This document shows, one piece after another, positions 17,801 through 27,706 of a stretch of DNA of 64,000 bases. The stretch's first letter is position 1; each line of letters opens with the position of its first letter. A model generated the notes under the pieces. The model saw only the letters and a program-made list of their open reading frames with translations. It did not search any database and was not told where the DNA came from. The stretch is from assembly GCA_030693335.1 (NCBI GenBank), contig JAUYAU010000007.1:57385-121384 (forward strand), given 5' to 3'. The translations under genes were made by a program, and so were the position numbers. This stretch comes from Sulfuricurvum sp. GTDB lineage: Bacteria; Campylobacterota; Campylobacteria; Campylobacterales; Sulfurimonadaceae.

Positions 17801-17810
17801 GCCCCTGATC

Positions 17811-18563
17811 TCATGGAAGGAAGCTAACGATCCCTGCAGTCACCGCAACGTTTAATGATTCAACGCCACGATGCATTGCAATAGAGACGCTATGTGTAGA
17901 AGATGCCGCTACTTTGTCACTTACCCCTTCACTCTCGTTTCCCAAAACGAAAATAGAACGAGATGGAATTTTTAACGAATGAATATCACTCGAAGCATGT
18001 GAAGACAAGGTAATAATTGCCGTCTCTTTAAATCCCAAGATTTCTTCCAAGTCATTGCAGTAATAAATAGGAATTTTAAAAAGAGCCCCGGCGCTTGCTT
18101 TCATCACCAAAGGTGAGAGTTTTGTACTGTTGCGGCGCGGAAGGATAATCCCATCGATTTTACTCGCAGCAGCTGAGCGAACAATCATCCCTAAATTTTG
18201 AGGGTTATTAATCCCATCAAGTGCTAAAAAACGAAAGTCATTGGGGAAATCTTTTGCGATTGTGTTTACATGACGATAATTTGCGGAATGAACATCAATT
18301 GCCACCCCTTGATCCTGAGCACTGTTTTTTGAAATACGGGACAGAGATTCTTTTGTGTGATACTTTATCTCTACCCCACGCACCTCTGCGAGAGCTAGAA
18401 TCTCTTCAATCGTTTCATCGGTACGGTTGCTTTTGGAAAGGTGAAGTTTGTGTATTTGGATCGTGTCATCACGTAAAACTTCTACGGCTACATTGCGCCC
18501 ATAGAGCGTTATAAGAGAGTCAAAGAAAGCTTTTTTTTCTAAATACTCAGGGGAATCGGTCAT
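17811..18563 (-). CDS. SpoU/TrmH family RNA 2'-O-methyltransferase
   Basis: A SPOUT-fold methyltransferase that probably methylates a ribose in rRNA or tRNA. The three knot motifs are present: NPQNLGMIVRSA, VLGNESEGVS and SLNVAVTAGIVSF near the C-terminus, with an N-terminal SpoU substrate-binding region. The open frame extends to 18683 inside tkt, but I place the start at the ATG at 18563 (250 residues), where the sequence MTDSPEYLEKKAFFDSL begins the family-like part. It follows tkt with a 2-base gap. A second SpoU paralogue lies at 31681. Confidence 0.87.
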   Translation of the reverse strand: MTDSPEYLEKKAFFDSLITLYGRNVAVEVLRDDTIQIHKLHLSKSNRTDETIEEILALAEVRGVEIKYHTKESLSRISKNSAQDQGVAIDVHSANYRHVNTIAKDFPNDFRFLALDGINNPQNLGMIVRSAAASKIDGIILPRRNSTKLSPLVMKASAGALFKIPIYYCNDLEEILGFKETAIITLSSHASSDIHSLKIPSRSIFVLGNESEGVSDKVAASSTHSVSIAMHRGVESLNVAVTAGIVSFLP

Positions 18564-18565
18564 TA

Positions 18566-20482
18566 TCACACGCGTGAAGCAATTGCTTGCGCACTGAATC
18601 CAAAGTGTTTGAATAACTGATCCGCAGGAGCACTGGCACCAAAGGTGTCCATCCCGATAACCGTATCTGCAAAACGGTACCATTCCAATCCGCGTGCTGC
18701 TTCAATAGCTACTTTTTTCGTATTCGGCTTAATAATAGAGTCTATATAACTTTGAGGTTGTTCAATGAACAAGTCGTAGCATGGGACACTTACCACGTTT
18801 GCCATAACTCCGCGCTGTGCCAATTCTTGTGCTGTTGCAAGGGCTAATGAAACTTCTGATCCCGAAGCCATTAAGGTTACGGTTGCATTGGCTGCTTCAC
18901 TCAACAAATAGCCGCCGTTTTCAACATCACCCTTCAGCGGTGCTGACAATACCGGTAAGTTTTGGCGTGAACAGACAAAAGCACTTGGTGAATTTTTCAT
19001 CGAAAGCGCTTTCTGCCATGCCTTTACATTCTCAACACCATCTGCCGGACGATAAACGTAAAAGTTTGGAAGCGCTCTAAATTGACTCAAATGTTCAATA
19101 GGCTGATGTGTTGGACCGTCTTCACCTACGCCGATACTGTCATGCGTCCAGATAAAAAACTGCTGTATCCCTGCCAATGCCGCAATACGTGCTGCAGGTT
19201 TTAAATAGTCGCTAAAAACAAAGAAAGTGGCACTAAAAGGCATTAAAGGGCCATATAATGCCATCGCATTGGTAATGGAGGCCATCGCATGTTCACGAAT
19301 ACCGAAATGGATGTTTTTACCTTGAGGAAATTCACCCATATTGGTCAGCTCTGTTTTGTTCGATGGTGCTAAATCAGCAGACCCGCCCAAAAAGCCTGGT
19401 ATACCTTTGGCTATCGCATTCAAGATAATTCCATTCGTATTACGTGTTGCATCCGCTTTTTCAAATGTCGGCCACTGTATTCGGCTAAAATCAGGATTAA
19501 TCAGTTGCTCATACGCTTCATTTTGCTCCATCAACGGAAGCTCTTTGAGACGGTGTTTCCACTCGCGCTGAGCTAAATCCCCTTTTTCTATCGCGCAACG
19601 AAAACACTCTAGTACGTCTGCATCAACCGCAAAGGTAACTTCAGGATCAAACCCAGCAGCACTCTTTGCTGCTTTGATCACGTCATGACCTAATGGTGCA
19701 CCATGCGCATGATGAGAACCTTCCAATTTTCCGGCGCCCTTGGCAATGACAGTATTGGCAATAATCAAAACAGGACGTGAAATTGTTTTGGCTTGAGTCA
19801 AAGCAGCGTCAATTTCATCAAAATTATGCCCATCAATCTCAAGAACTGCCCATCTCTGTGATTCAAAACGATCGCGAATATTTTCACTCAAACTTAGTTC
19901 TGTTGAACCTTCGATCGTTATGCGATTAGAATCGTAAATCAGGACAAGATTATCCAGTCCCATATGCCCCGCGATAGAACATGCTTCATAACTGATTCCC
20001 TCTTCCAAATCGCCATCACCGCACAGACAATAGACACGGTGATCAATTAACGACGCTGTTTCAGAGTTAACCTTATGTCCAACATATTTTGAAGCCATTG
20101 CGAATCCAACCGCATTAGCAATTCCCTGTCCCAAAGGTCCTGTAGTAATTTCAATTCCTGGCGTATGACGATATTCAGGATGCCCTGGCGTTTTTGAGTC
20201 CAGTTGACGAAATTGCTTAAGGTCATCTATTTCCAATCCGTAACCCCAAAGATAATTCAGTGAATAAATAAGCCCCGTTCCATGCCCGCCTGAAAAAACA
20301 AGACGATCACGATTAAGCCATGTCGGGTCTTTAGGATTATGAGCCATGTGCTGGGACAAAACAACGGCAATATCTGCAAGCCCCATAGGAGCACCCGGAT
20401 GACCAGAATTGGCTTGCTGAACCATATCAGCTGCTAAAAATCGGATCGTATCCGCCATTTTTTGACGCATTGCATTACTCAT
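18566..20482 (-). CDS. tkt: Transketolase
   Basis: Transketolase (638 residues) transfers two-carbon units in the non-oxidative pentose phosphate pathway using thiamine diphosphate. The cofactor-binding motif GDGDLEEGISYEA (about 153-165) is followed by the middle pyrimidine-binding domain with GIREHAM and a C-terminal domain. Length and domain order are normal. It is 2 bases from the prenyl synthase gene upstream and the SpoU gene downstream, indicating one transcript. Confidence 0.96.
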   Translation of the reverse strand: MSNAMRQKMADTIRFLAADMVQQANSGHPGAPMGLADIAVVLSQHMAHNPKDPTWLNRDRLVFSGGHGTGLIYSLNYLWGYGLEIDDLKQFRQLDSKTPGHPEYRHTPGIEITTGPLGQGIANAVGFAMASKYVGHKVNSETASLIDHRVYCLCGDGDLEEGISYEACSIAGHMGLDNLVLIYDSNRITIEGSTELSLSENIRDRFESQRWAVLEIDGHNFDEIDAALTQAKTISRPVLIIANTVIAKGAGKLEGSHHAHGAPLGHDVIKAAKSAAGFDPEVTFAVDADVLECFRCAIEKGDLAQREWKHRLKELPLMEQNEAYEQLINPDFSRIQWPTFEKADATRNTNGIILNAIAKGIPGFLGGSADLAPSNKTELTNMGEFPQGKNIHFGIREHAMASITNAMALYGPLMPFSATFFVFSDYLKPAARIAALAGIQQFFIWTHDSIGVGEDGPTHQPIEHLSQFRALPNFYVYRPADGVENVKAWQKALSMKNSPSAFVCSRQNLPVLSAPLKGDVENGGYLLSEAANATVTLMASGSEVSLALATAQELAQRGVMANVVSVPCYDLFIEQPQSYIDSIIKPNTKKVAIEAARGLEWYRFADTVIGMDTFGASAPADQLFKHFGFSAQAIASRV

Positions 20483-20484
20483 TT

Positions 20485-21333
20485 CTATTCCTTATGTCGG
20501 TTAATGTATTTCGTAAGTGTTGGTGACAATTCACGATATAAATTCTCATCAAAACTTTCCATCTGGTCTAAAAGCTTATCTCCTAAGATATTGGCTTCCT
20601 TCATCGCTTCATCGAATCCCAACAGCGTCACAAAACTATTTTTAGCTTCATCATTATTGGTTGTTTTACCTGCACTTACCGAATCTTGAGTGACATCCAA
20701 GATGTCATCCTGAATCTGAAAGAGCAATCCCAGATCAATTCCAAAATCATAAAGCGAGCCGGCAATATCATCACGCCCGACAATAATAGCTCCCATCTTT
20801 AGCGATGCCGCGATAAGCATTCCTGTTTTATGAATGTGCAGCATCTTGACTTGATCTAACTCTAAACGCTGATTTTCAAAATGGCAATCAATGGCCTGAC
20901 CCAAGACCATTCCATTTAATCCGCCATTATGCGCAAGTTCCCGAATAAGCTTAATCACTACCGTTGCACTCAAAGGAGCATTACTCAAGACTTCAAAGGC
21001 ATATGTATTAAGAGCATCCCCTGCTAAGATAGCCGTCATATCATCATATGTTTTATGCAATGTCTCTATACCGCGACGCAAATCTGCATTGTCCATCGCA
21101 GGTAAATCATCGTGTATCAAAGAATAAGTATGAAGAAGCTCAATGGATAAGGCAACACTGTAAGCGCTCTCTACAAGTAAAGGGTTGTAGGCGCGTACCA
21201 CATCGAGCAATAAGGCGGGACGAAACCGCTTACCTCCGCCAATAAGCATTTGACGCAATGAAGTTTCATAGTGGGGATGAGGGCTCGAGGAAACAGGTAA
21301 ATGTGTTAACAAATACGCTTCAAACTGCTCCAT
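20485..21333 (-). CDS. ispA: Geranyl/farnesyl diphosphate synthase (polyprenyl synthetase)
   Basis: A short-chain prenyltransferase of 282 residues. The first aspartate-rich motif is DDLPAMDNADLRRG (about 95-108), with the two-residue insertion typical of bacterial farnesyl diphosphate synthases, and the second is QDDILD. It condenses isopentenyl and dimethylallyl diphosphates to supply quinone and undecaprenyl synthesis. It sits upstream of tkt, as in several Campylobacterota. Product length (C15 or C10) is inferred from family. Confidence 0.9.
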   Translation of the reverse strand: MEQFEAYLLTHLPVSSSPHPHYETSLRQMLIGGGKRFRPALLLDVVRAYNPLLVESAYSVALSIELLHTYSLIHDDLPAMDNADLRRGIETLHKTYDDMTAILAGDALNTYAFEVLSNAPLSATVVIKLIRELAHNGGLNGMVLGQAIDCHFENQRLELDQVKMLHIHKTGMLIAASLKMGAIIVGRDDIAGSLYDFGIDLGLLFQIQDDILDVTQDSVSAGKTTNNDEAKNSFVTLLGFDEAMKEANILGDKLLDQMESFDENLYRELSPTLTKYINRHKE

Positions 21334-21375
21334 ATTTCCCCACTTTGTTTTAGCGGAATTTTAACATATTGAGGC

Positions 21376-21741
21376 TTATATCTTTTCGATTATCTCTGTA
21401 ATCGCATTGTCATCATCAACCAAGACAACCGTTGGCTTATACGTTTCGAGTTCTGCATCATTATACGTCGCATATGCAACGATAATTACCTTGTCCCCTT
21501 TGTGTACCTTACGAGCAGCGGCACCATTGAGGCAAATATCACGTTGCCCACGTTCTCCCAAAATAACATACGTAGAAAAACGCTCGCCATTATTGATATT
21601 CAGGATTTCAACTTTTTGGCCTACACGCATTTTTGAAGCTTCCATAAGCTCCTCATCGATGGTGATAGATCCGACATAGTTAAGATTAGCATCGGTCACC
21701 GTAGCACGGTGGATTTTGCTGTACAACATTTCCATTAACAT
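21376..21741 (-). CDS. panD: Aspartate 1-decarboxylase (pyruvoyl enzyme)
   Basis: PanD (121 residues) makes beta-alanine for pantothenate and coenzyme A. It is made as a pro-enzyme cleaved between G and S in the conserved YVGSI sequence (about residues 22-26), which creates the pyruvoyl group. The [12 protein letters not shown] and [10 protein letters not shown] segments match the family. In-frame ATGs lie at codons 1, 3 and 5; the first is kept. It is 3 bases downstream of the [2Fe-2S] gene. Confidence 0.95.
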   Translation of the reverse strand: MLMEMLYSKIHRATVTDANLNYVGSITIDEELMEASKMRVGQKVEILNINNGERFSTYVILGERGQRDICLNGAAARKVHKGDKVIIVAYATYNDAELETYKPTVVLVDDDNAITEIIEKI

Positions 21742-21744
21742 GGT

Positions 21745-22119
21745 TTAGCGCCCCATCTGCTTCATCATGGCTTCCGGAGTTATCGGTGCATCCCAAAGCT
21801 CTGCTGCAATCACATATTCTTCTACCACTTCACCGCCAATAATATGACGATCAATGATTTCGGTAATTTTCTCTTTTGTTAATCCTGCATACATGACATG
21901 TCCTGGTTCCACCAACATAACCGGACCCGCATTACAGCGATTTAAGCATGATGAACGAATCGGTTGAACTGTACCGATAATCCCTTTTTGCATTAGCGTC
22001 ATCATAAGGTGCTGAAGAAGGTCTTGACTCTCTGGAGTAACACAACTTGGTTTTGGCATACCTGGTGGTGCACTTTGCTCACATTTGAAAATATAAAACG
22101 CTGGTTGTGGAACACCCAT
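21745..22119 (-). CDS. Thioredoxin-like [2Fe-2S] ferredoxin domain protein
   Basis: A 124-residue protein starting MGVPQPAFYIFKCEQ. Cysteines C11 and C24, and a later CLNRC pair, fit the four-cysteine pattern of thioredoxin-fold [2Fe-2S] ferredoxins. The C-terminal part ends MMKQMGR. The frame is open to 22185, but the ATG at 22119 has an AAGGAG site and begins the conserved part. Its redox partner is unknown; it lies upstream of panD and downstream of murE. Confidence 0.82.
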   Translation of the reverse strand: MGVPQPAFYIFKCEQSAPPGMPKPSCVTPESQDLLQHLMMTLMQKGIIGTVQPIRSSCLNRCNAGPVMLVEPGHVMYAGLTKEKITEIIDRHIIGGEVVEEYVIAAELWDAPITPEAMMKQMGR

Positions 22120-22233
22120 CGTAGACTCCTTAATTGATTTTGTGCTGTGCACTTTTAAATTGAATGGAATTATAGCCAAATTCAAATCTTACGCATTAAT
22201 CTTTAAAAACAGAACTCAAGTTTCAGGGAATAT

Positions 22234-23529
22234 TCAAAGTGTAACTAAAATCTCACGGGCTACAACACGATCATCAAATGGGAATTCCTTATCATAGATA
22301 ATTTGCATTGTCTCGTCCCCTTTACCGAGTATTAAAACAACTTCATCCCCACTTCGATCATTTAGAGCTTTAGCGATTGCATTACGCCGATTTACATCAA
22401 CGTAAACATTTGTTTGATCTTCTATACCAGCTAAAATATCGGCAATAATCTCATCCGGGTCCTCAAAACGAGGGTTATCACTCGTGACATATACTTTTTT
22501 AGCAAAGGAAGATGCAACTTTCCCCATCAAAGGGCGCTTAGATCGGTCACGATCTCCACCAGCACCAAATACAACCAAAACTTCTTTTTCTTTAAGAGCA
22601 TTAAGCACCTGCTGCATTCCATCAGGAGTATGCGCAAAATCAACGATTACAAGCGGTGATTCACTCACAACTTCCATTCTACCGCTCACTCCCCCAAAAT
22701 TTTCGACTGCTTGTGCAATTTTTTCAAAACTATCGCCACTCACCAAATGTACTGCTGCCATCGCTGCAGTGATATTATAAAGATTGAAAAAACCATGCAA
22801 CGATGTTTCAAATGTTACCATCTCGTCAAAATACTTTAATACGCCGCTGATGCCGTCATTGAGTGAATAGGCCAATATCTTATAGGTTGCAGGGTTTTCA
22901 ACACCATAGCTGTATGCATTCTTCATATTGAAATTTGCCCTTAGCTCATCTTTATTAATCAGCTTTTTACTCTCATCTTGAAAAAAGAGATTTTTTATCC
23001 GTACATATTCTTCTAATGTCTCATGATAATCAAGATGGTCTTGAGTGATATTTGTTAATATTTTTAAATCGAACTGTATGCCTGCAATGCGCTCTTGTTC
23101 TATTGCATGGGAACTGACTTCCATAACAAAGTATTCACAACCTGCTTGTATTGCTTGTACCATATGTCGATAGGTATTCATCACAGTAGGGGTTGTTAAT
23201 GTTTTCCCTTCGACAACACCATCATTCATAAAAAAACCGCGCGTTCCTTGCATTGCTGCTTTGTAATCTAAATCCAATAGTATTGAATAAATAGCACTCG
23301 CTGTGGTTGTTTTGCCATTGGTACCCGTAATCCCAATAACTTTAATACGATCTAAACCAAATATTTTCCAACATTGCTCAGGGGTCACAATACACTGTGC
23401 CCCATGTGCGATGGCATCCTCTTTATATTTTTCATTCTGTTTTGTAAGTAAAAAAGCACAATCAGAACTACATTCAGCAGAATTCTCTGTTATGTACCGA
23501 TAAGGCTGCCCAACAAGCTCAACTTTCAA
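22234..23529 (-). CDS. murE: UDP-N-acetylmuramoyl-L-alanyl-D-glutamate--2,6-diaminopimelate ligase
   Basis: MurE adds the third residue of the peptidoglycan stem peptide. The ATP loop GITGTNGKTTTAS (about residues 65-77) and the substrate motif DNPR, diagnostic for meso-diaminopimelate, are visible. At 431 residues it is shorter than E. coli MurE (about 495) because the N-terminal domain is reduced, which is usual in Campylobacterota. The start is TTG at 23529, with AAGGA seven bases upstream. It overlaps the end of the TPR gene by 11 bases, so translation is likely coupled. Confidence 0.94.
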   Translation of the reverse strand: MKVELVGQPYRYITENSAECSSDCAFLLTKQNEKYKEDAIAHGAQCIVTPEQCWKIFGLDRIKVIGITGTNGKTTTASAIYSILLDLDYKAAMQGTRGFFMNDGVVEGKTLTTPTVMNTYRHMVQAIQAGCEYFVMEVSSHAIEQERIAGIQFDLKILTNITQDHLDYHETLEEYVRIKNLFFQDESKKLINKDELRANFNMKNAYSYGVENPATYKILAYSLNDGISGVLKYFDEMVTFETSLHGFFNLYNITAAMAAVHLVSGDSFEKIAQAVENFGGVSGRMEVVSESPLVIVDFAHTPDGMQQVLNALKEKEVLVVFGAGGDRDRSKRPLMGKVASSFAKKVYVTSDNPRFEDPDEIIADILAGIEDQTNVYVDVNRRNAIAKALNDRSGDEVVLILGKGDETMQIIYDKEFPFDDRVVAREILVTL

Positions 23530-24112
23530 GCGTATTTCCTTTTGCCAAACGTCTTAATAGGTTACGTAATTGCTTGTCATTAGGATATACACCCAATGCG
23601 CTTTCCAAATACCCAAGTGCCATCTCTTTATAGCCATGGTCAATCAAATTATCAAGAAAATCAACAAAGTCTTCTTTTTCTGTGATTATAACGCGCGTAG
23701 AAAACATAATATTTTCAAAAATACGATTAAAATCATTTTCTTCTTGTACAAGTTCTTTAAACTCTTTGTACATAATTCCATCTTCATATGCCAAACGCTG
23801 CTTCATTGTATCATCAAAAAGAGTACTAAGCTGTTCTAGCGTACCATCCATTGTTTCTAATATTTCTGAAATAACTACATCAGCTTGCTGTGCATCTTCC
23901 CCACGCAAAATTGCATAATAATCAAATAATGCTTCAGCACCATTTTCTCCGCTAATTGCCATATCGGCAAGGATAGCTCCATTATATGCCTCTTTGGATA
24001 AAGGATTCGCTTCCAACGCAAAGGCATACTCACGTATAGCATCCGAATACTGACCAGCTAAAAAATATTCAGTAGCCTTATTGAGGGTTTTAGATAATTT
24101 AGTTAGTTTCAC
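23519..24112 (-). CDS. TPR-containing hypothetical protein upstream of murE
   Basis: A 197-residue acidic, helical protein with no signal peptide. Tetratricopeptide-like helices are seen at about 10-60 (FLAGQYSDAIREYAFALEANPLSKEAYN) and again near the C-terminus (GYLESALGVYPNDKQLRNLLRRLAKG). No catalytic motif is recognised. Its stop is overlapped by the murE start, which suggests a role linked to cell wall synthesis or at least fixed stoichiometry; that is inference. Confidence 0.75.
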   Translation of the reverse strand: MKLTKLSKTLNKATEYFLAGQYSDAIREYAFALEANPLSKEAYNGAILADMAISGENGAEALFDYYAILRGEDAQQADVVISEILETMDGTLEQLSTLFDDTMKQRLAYEDGIMYKEFKELVQEENDFNRIFENIMFSTRVIITEKEDFVDFLDNLIDHGYKEMALGYLESALGVYPNDKQLRNLLRRLAKGNTLES

Positions 24113-24160
24113 GGTTTCCCTCCAAAATTTTCTTAAATGTATATCGACATAATATCTAAA

Positions 24161-24436
24161 TTATAATGTATCGATTTGATTTTCCATTCCATGCGGTACA
24201 TTGATAACCGTAATCTCTGGATGAATATCCATTCGAAGCTGTCTCTCAACTCCATATTTCAATGTATTACCGCTACTGCCGCAGCCTACACAAGCTCCCT
24301 GCAACTGTACATATACAGTCCCGTTTTTAACGGTCAAAAATGCGATGTCGCCACCATCCAGCGCTAAACTAGGACGAACTTTATCAATCACGTTACGAAC
24401 TGGCTGCATTAACTCTTCATCTGTAAATGGAAGCAT
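24161..24436 (-). CDS. NifU-like C-terminal domain protein (Fe-S cluster scaffold)
   Basis: A 91-residue stand-alone NifU C-terminal domain. It carries the LDGGDI segment and the CVGCGSS motif (CxxC) that holds a labile Fe-S cluster, and probably acts as a carrier for cluster transfer. It is similar to Nfu proteins. It is followed by the TPR/murE genes after a 48-base gap. Confidence 0.9.
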   Translation of the reverse strand: MLPFTDEELMQPVRNVIDKVRPSLALDGGDIAFLTVKNGTVYVQLQGACVGCGSSGNTLKYGVERQLRMDIHPEITVINVPHGMENQIDTL

Positions 24437-24560
24437 AAGTATATTACCTTGTATGTGGGAAATTAATGTGACAATATAGAGGAATTGAACTAAACAAGTA
24501 CTAATAGGAACTCAATAATTTCTAAGCGAAGTTTTTTTTAAGAAGATAGAGAAAAGAAGG

Positions 24561-24583
24561 GATTGAACTCGTTATACGAGTTC
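24561..24583 (-). terminator. Hairpin spanning the rplQ stop codon
   Basis: TTGAACTCG and CGAGTTCAA form a perfect 9-bp stem with a TATAA/TTATA loop. The stop codon of rplQ lies inside the loop. The following minus-strand RNA is pyrimidine-rich (CCCTTCTTTTCTC) rather than a pure U-run, so termination may be imperfect. It marks the likely 3' end of the rpsM-rplQ operon. Confidence 0.55.
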
Positions 24584-24922
24584 AATGTATGCCATAACCG
24601 TTGCGTCGCCGCGACGGATACGAGTTTTAACGATACGGGTGTAACCACCGTCACGTTCAGTGTATTTTGGAGCCACTTCATTAAGAAGCTTTTTGGTTGC
24701 CTCTTTATTTTGAAGAGCTGCAAAAATAGCACGGTGAGCATTTGCATCGCCTACACGTGCAGTAGTAATTAATTTTTCAGCAAATGAACGAACTTCTTTT
24801 GCTTTAATCAACGTTGTTTCGATTTTGCCGTGTTCTATCAACGCAATGCTAAGGTTCTTCAACAAAGCAGCACGATGTGAGCTTGTTCGACCTAATTTGC
24901 GGTATCCGTGACGATGTCTCAT
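24572..24922 (-). CDS. rplQ: 50S ribosomal protein L17
   Basis: L17 (116 residues) has the characteristic start [17 protein letters not shown] and the [19 protein letters not shown] segment. It is the last gene of the rpsM-rpsK-rpsD-rpoA-rplQ string. Its stop codon falls inside a terminator-like hairpin. Confidence 0.97.
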   Translation of the reverse strand: MRHRHGYRKLGRTSSHRAALLKNLSIALIEHGKIETTLIKAKEVRSFAEKLITTARVGDANAHRAIFAALQNKEATKKLLNEVAPKYTERDGGYTRIVKTRIRRGDATVMAYIELV

Positions 24923-24947
24923 GATACTTCCTCTATTATATTAAAGC

Positions 24948-25943
24948 TTATTCAGCTTCGATTTTCTTTTTGATCGCAGTGATTAAATCATCTGCGAGCT
25001 CTTGCCCTACTGCATAACCGAATTCATTGATTTTTTCTAAAATCTCTTCAAACGATTTTTTACCAAGGTTTTTAACTTCTTTCAAATCATTTTGAGTCAT
25101 CATTACGATTTCACCAATATGTTTAATATTTGAACGGTCTAAACAGTTAAAACTGCGAGCACTTAAACCAAGCTCTTCAATACGTGCACCTAAACGCTTA
25201 AGTTCCGGATGCTCGTCTGAATGCTCAACTACTGTATTCGTTGTTTTAATACTCACTTCGCTATTAAAAACAGCCATTTGAGCATACATAACTTCAAGTG
25301 AATTTTTAAATGCATCTACTGGTGAAATTTGACCATCAGTTACAATATTAATAATCACTTTTTCAAAGTTAGGATTGTCTTCAACCAAGATGTTTTCAAT
25401 GGCATACGTAGCACGACGAACAGGAGTAAAATACGCATCAAGTGCAATGTACCCCTCGCCCAACATATCACGAATGTCTTCACTTGGTGTATAACCGATT
25501 CCCTGATGAATTTTGATTGAAAAATTAAGAGTTGCGTCTTCATTTAACGTTGCCAAAAATCCATTTGGAGTTACGACTTCAACATCATCATCTTCCAGAT
25601 CACTACCATTAATTTCACAAGGGCCTGCAAAAGTATAATTGATCTCTTTTTCTTTAAGGCCGTTCTTCAATTTGAAACGAATGCCCTTTAAGTTGATGAT
25701 AAAATCAGAAATATCTTCAAGCATACCGCGCACTGAGTCAAACTCATGCTTAGCACCCTCAATTTTAATTCCGATTGGAGCAAAACCGACCGAACTGCTT
25801 AATAAAAAGCGACGGATCGGGTGGGCAATCGAAACTGCATACCCTGTTTCGAACGGATACGCAATTATGTTCGCTTCATTCGGACTAATTTGCTCAACGA
25901 CAAACTCTTTCGGAAGAAGCGGAGATGTTTTAATTTTTTTCAT
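24948..25943 (-). CDS. rpoA: DNA-directed RNA polymerase subunit alpha
   Basis: Alpha (331 residues) nucleates polymerase assembly and contacts activators. The N-terminal domain includes the dimer segment with [17 protein letters not shown]; the C-terminal domain (about 250-325) has the helix-hairpin-helix [14 protein letters not shown] and [10 protein letters not shown]. It lies between rpsD and rplQ as usual. Confidence 0.97.
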   Translation of the reverse strand: MKKIKTSPLLPKEFVVEQISPNEANIIAYPFETGYAVSIAHPIRRFLLSSSVGFAPIGIKIEGAKHEFDSVRGMLEDISDFIINLKGIRFKLKNGLKEKEINYTFAGPCEINGSDLEDDDVEVVTPNGFLATLNEDATLNFSIKIHQGIGYTPSEDIRDMLGEGYIALDAYFTPVRRATYAIENILVEDNPNFEKVIINIVTDGQISPVDAFKNSLEVMYAQMAVFNSEVSIKTTNTVVEHSDEHPELKRLGARIEELGLSARSFNCLDRSNIKHIGEIVMMTQNDLKEVKNLGKKSFEEILEKINEFGYAVGQELADDLITAIKKKIEAE

Positions 25944-25966
25944 GCTGAGTGCCCTTTATTTAGTGA

Positions 25967-26593
25967 TTATTTCGAGTAAAGCTCGACGATTAGACGTTCT
26001 TCTACAGGAATAACAATCTCTTCACGTTCTGGAAGACGTGTAAAGATACCAAATAATTTAGCTTGATCAATATCAACCCATGCTGCAAGACCAGTTTGGT
26101 TTGTAAGCTCACCTGCACGAATGATTTGGTTATTCTTTTTGCTACGCTCAATAATTTCAATTTTTTGACCAGGCTTAACACGGTATGACGGAATATCTAC
26201 ACGATTGCCATCTACCATGATATGACCATGATTTACCAATTGGCGAGCAAAACGACGTGTTGTCGCAAAACCCATACGGTAAACAACATTGTCAAGACGC
26301 TGCTCAAGAAGCAATACAAGGTTTGTACCAGTATTTCCTTGGCGACGCTTTGCTTCATCAAACAATGAATGCATTTGTTTTTCACTCAAACCGTACATAA
26401 ACTTCGCTTTTTGTTTTTCACGAAGCTGTGTACCGTATTCAGAAATTTTTGTGCGGCGTTGACCGTGTTGACCAGGTCCGTATGGACGTTTGTCAAGTGC
26501 ACTTTTACCTGCAAGACGACGCTCACCTTTTAGACCAAGGCTAACACCGAATCTTCTTTCGATTTTTTCTACGGGTCCTCTATATCTTGCCAT
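25967..26593 (-). CDS. rpsD: 30S ribosomal protein S4
   Basis: S4 (208 residues) is a primary 16S rRNA-binding protein. The start [16 protein letters not shown] is typical, and the S4 RNA-binding domain (about 95-160) contains [20 protein letters not shown]. No zinc-binding cysteines are seen at the N-terminus, so it is the C-minus form. Confidence 0.97.
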   Translation of the reverse strand: MARYRGPVEKIERRFGVSLGLKGERRLAGKSALDKRPYGPGQHGQRRTKISEYGTQLREKQKAKFMYGLSEKQMHSLFDEAKRRQGNTGTNLVLLLEQRLDNVVYRMGFATTRRFARQLVNHGHIMVDGNRVDIPSYRVKPGQKIEIIERSKKNNQIIRAGELTNQTGLAAWVDIDQAKLFGIFTRLPEREEIVIPVEERLIVELYSK

Positions 26594-26604
26594 AGCTTCG
26601 CTCC

Positions 26605-26997
26605 TTAGACGCGTCGGCGCTTAGGCGCACGACATCCATTGTGTGGCAGTGGAGTAACGTCTTTCATAAATGAAATACGTAGTCCCTCAATAGCACCAAC
26701 ACTTTTAACTGCAGTTTCACGACCAGAACCTGGCCCTTGAACTTTGATTCCCACTTCTTTAATTCCGTGGACCATTGCTTTTTCCAAAGCCGATTCTACT
26801 GCTTGCTGAGCAGCAAATGGAGTAGATTTTTTTGAACCTTTGAAACCAAGCGCACCGGCTGAGCTCCACGCGATCATATTACCCATCTCATCTGTTACTG
26901 TTACAAGAGTGTTGTTGAATGTTGCAAGGATATGTACTATACCTCTTGCAATATTCTTTTTTACGACTTTTTTACGAGTTGCTTTTCTTTTTGCCAT
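26605..26997 (-). CDS. rpsK: 30S ribosomal protein S11
   Basis: S11 (130 residues) lies on the small-subunit platform. The segment [16 protein letters not shown] and the C-terminal signature [18 protein letters not shown] are conserved. It is 11 bases from both rpsM and rpsD. Confidence 0.97.
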   Translation of the reverse strand: MAKRKATRKKVVKKNIARGIVHILATFNNTLVTVTDEMGNMIAWSSAGALGFKGSKKSTPFAAQQAVESALEKAMVHGIKEVGIKVQGPGSGRETAVKSVGAIEGLRISFMKDVTPLPHNGCRAPKRRRV

Positions 26998-27008
26998 ACT
27001 CTAATCCC

Positions 27009-27377
27009 TTATCTTGTGACTGAACCGACAGTTTTCTTCTTACCTTTGCGCGTACGTGCATTGGTTTTGGTTTTTTGACCACGGCATGGGAGACCTTTAC
27101 GGTGACGAAGACCACGGTAAGAACCGAGATCCATCAACGCTTTAATATCCATAGCAACTTGCTTACGAAGGTCACCTTCAACAACGGCACTAGCGCGAAT
27201 TTCTTTCGCGATTGTTGCAGCGTCATCTTCAGTCAATTCGAATACACGCTTGTTGTAATCGAGACCTGTAGCATCCAAAATCTTACGAGACGTATGCAAA
27301 CCAATACCATAGATATAAGTTAATGCATATTCCAGACGTTTTTTCTTAGGTAAGTCCACACCGGCGATACGTGCCAT
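27009..27377 (-). CDS. rpsM: 30S ribosomal protein S13
   Basis: S13 (122 residues) contacts the P-site tRNA and forms bridges to the large subunit. The start [19 protein letters not shown] and the [16 protein letters not shown] segment with a basic tail are diagnostic. It is 2 bases downstream of rpmJ. Confidence 0.97.
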   Translation of the reverse strand: MARIAGVDLPKKKRLEYALTYIYGIGLHTSRKILDATGLDYNKRVFELTEDDAATIAKEIRASAVVEGDLRKQVAMDIKALMDLGSYRGLRHRKGLPCRGQKTKTNARTRKGKKKTVGSVTR

Positions 27378-27379
27378 GC

Positions 27380-27493
27380 TTATCCTTGTCTTTGTTTATG
27401 TTTAGGGGTTTTGCATATTACGCGAACCACCCCTTTGCGCTTGATGATTTTACAATCGTCGCACATTTTCTTCACTGAAGAACGTACTTTCAT
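27380..27493 (-). CDS. rpmJ: 50S ribosomal protein L36
   Basis: A 37-residue protein read directly from the minus strand: [15 protein letters not shown] at the N-terminus and [11 protein letters not shown] at the C-terminus. C11, C14, C27 and H32 form the zinc site, so it is the C+ form. It opens the rpsM operon. Confidence 0.96.
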   Translation of the reverse strand: MKVRSSVKKMCDDCKIIKRKGVVRVICKTPKHKQRQG

Positions 27494-27625
27494 CGGTAAG
27501 CTCCGTTATATAGCTTCTTTGACCTCTCGTAGGTACACGCGAACGTATACCAATACTTGTTACTACTTTTGAAAGCAGTTACAAACATTCAATCACGCTT
27601 GTCTGAGAGGGCAAAGTGGACGCGT

Positions 27626-27631
27626 ATTTTA
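27626..27631 (-). promoter_or_regulatory. Candidate -10 element of the rpmJ-rpsM-rplQ operon
   Basis: The 213 bases between hom and rpmJ hold no gene. On the minus strand TTTTGTAAAATACG contains a TAAAAT -10-like hexamer about 130 bases before rpmJ, giving a long leader. No clear -35 is present. I see no convincing ribosomal-protein binding structure in the leader. Confidence 0.3.
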
Positions 27632-27706
27632 CAAAATTTTAAGTTAAAGTTTTATTAAGTTGAAAGAAGAGAAGATACTTGCCTCCTAAGAGACAAATTT
27701 TTAAAA

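Noticed and set aside
18564..18683. Upstream extension of the SpoU methylase gene into tkt
   Set aside because: The extra residues are antisense-like to none of the family motifs and overlap the conserved tkt end; the ATG at 18563 fits better.
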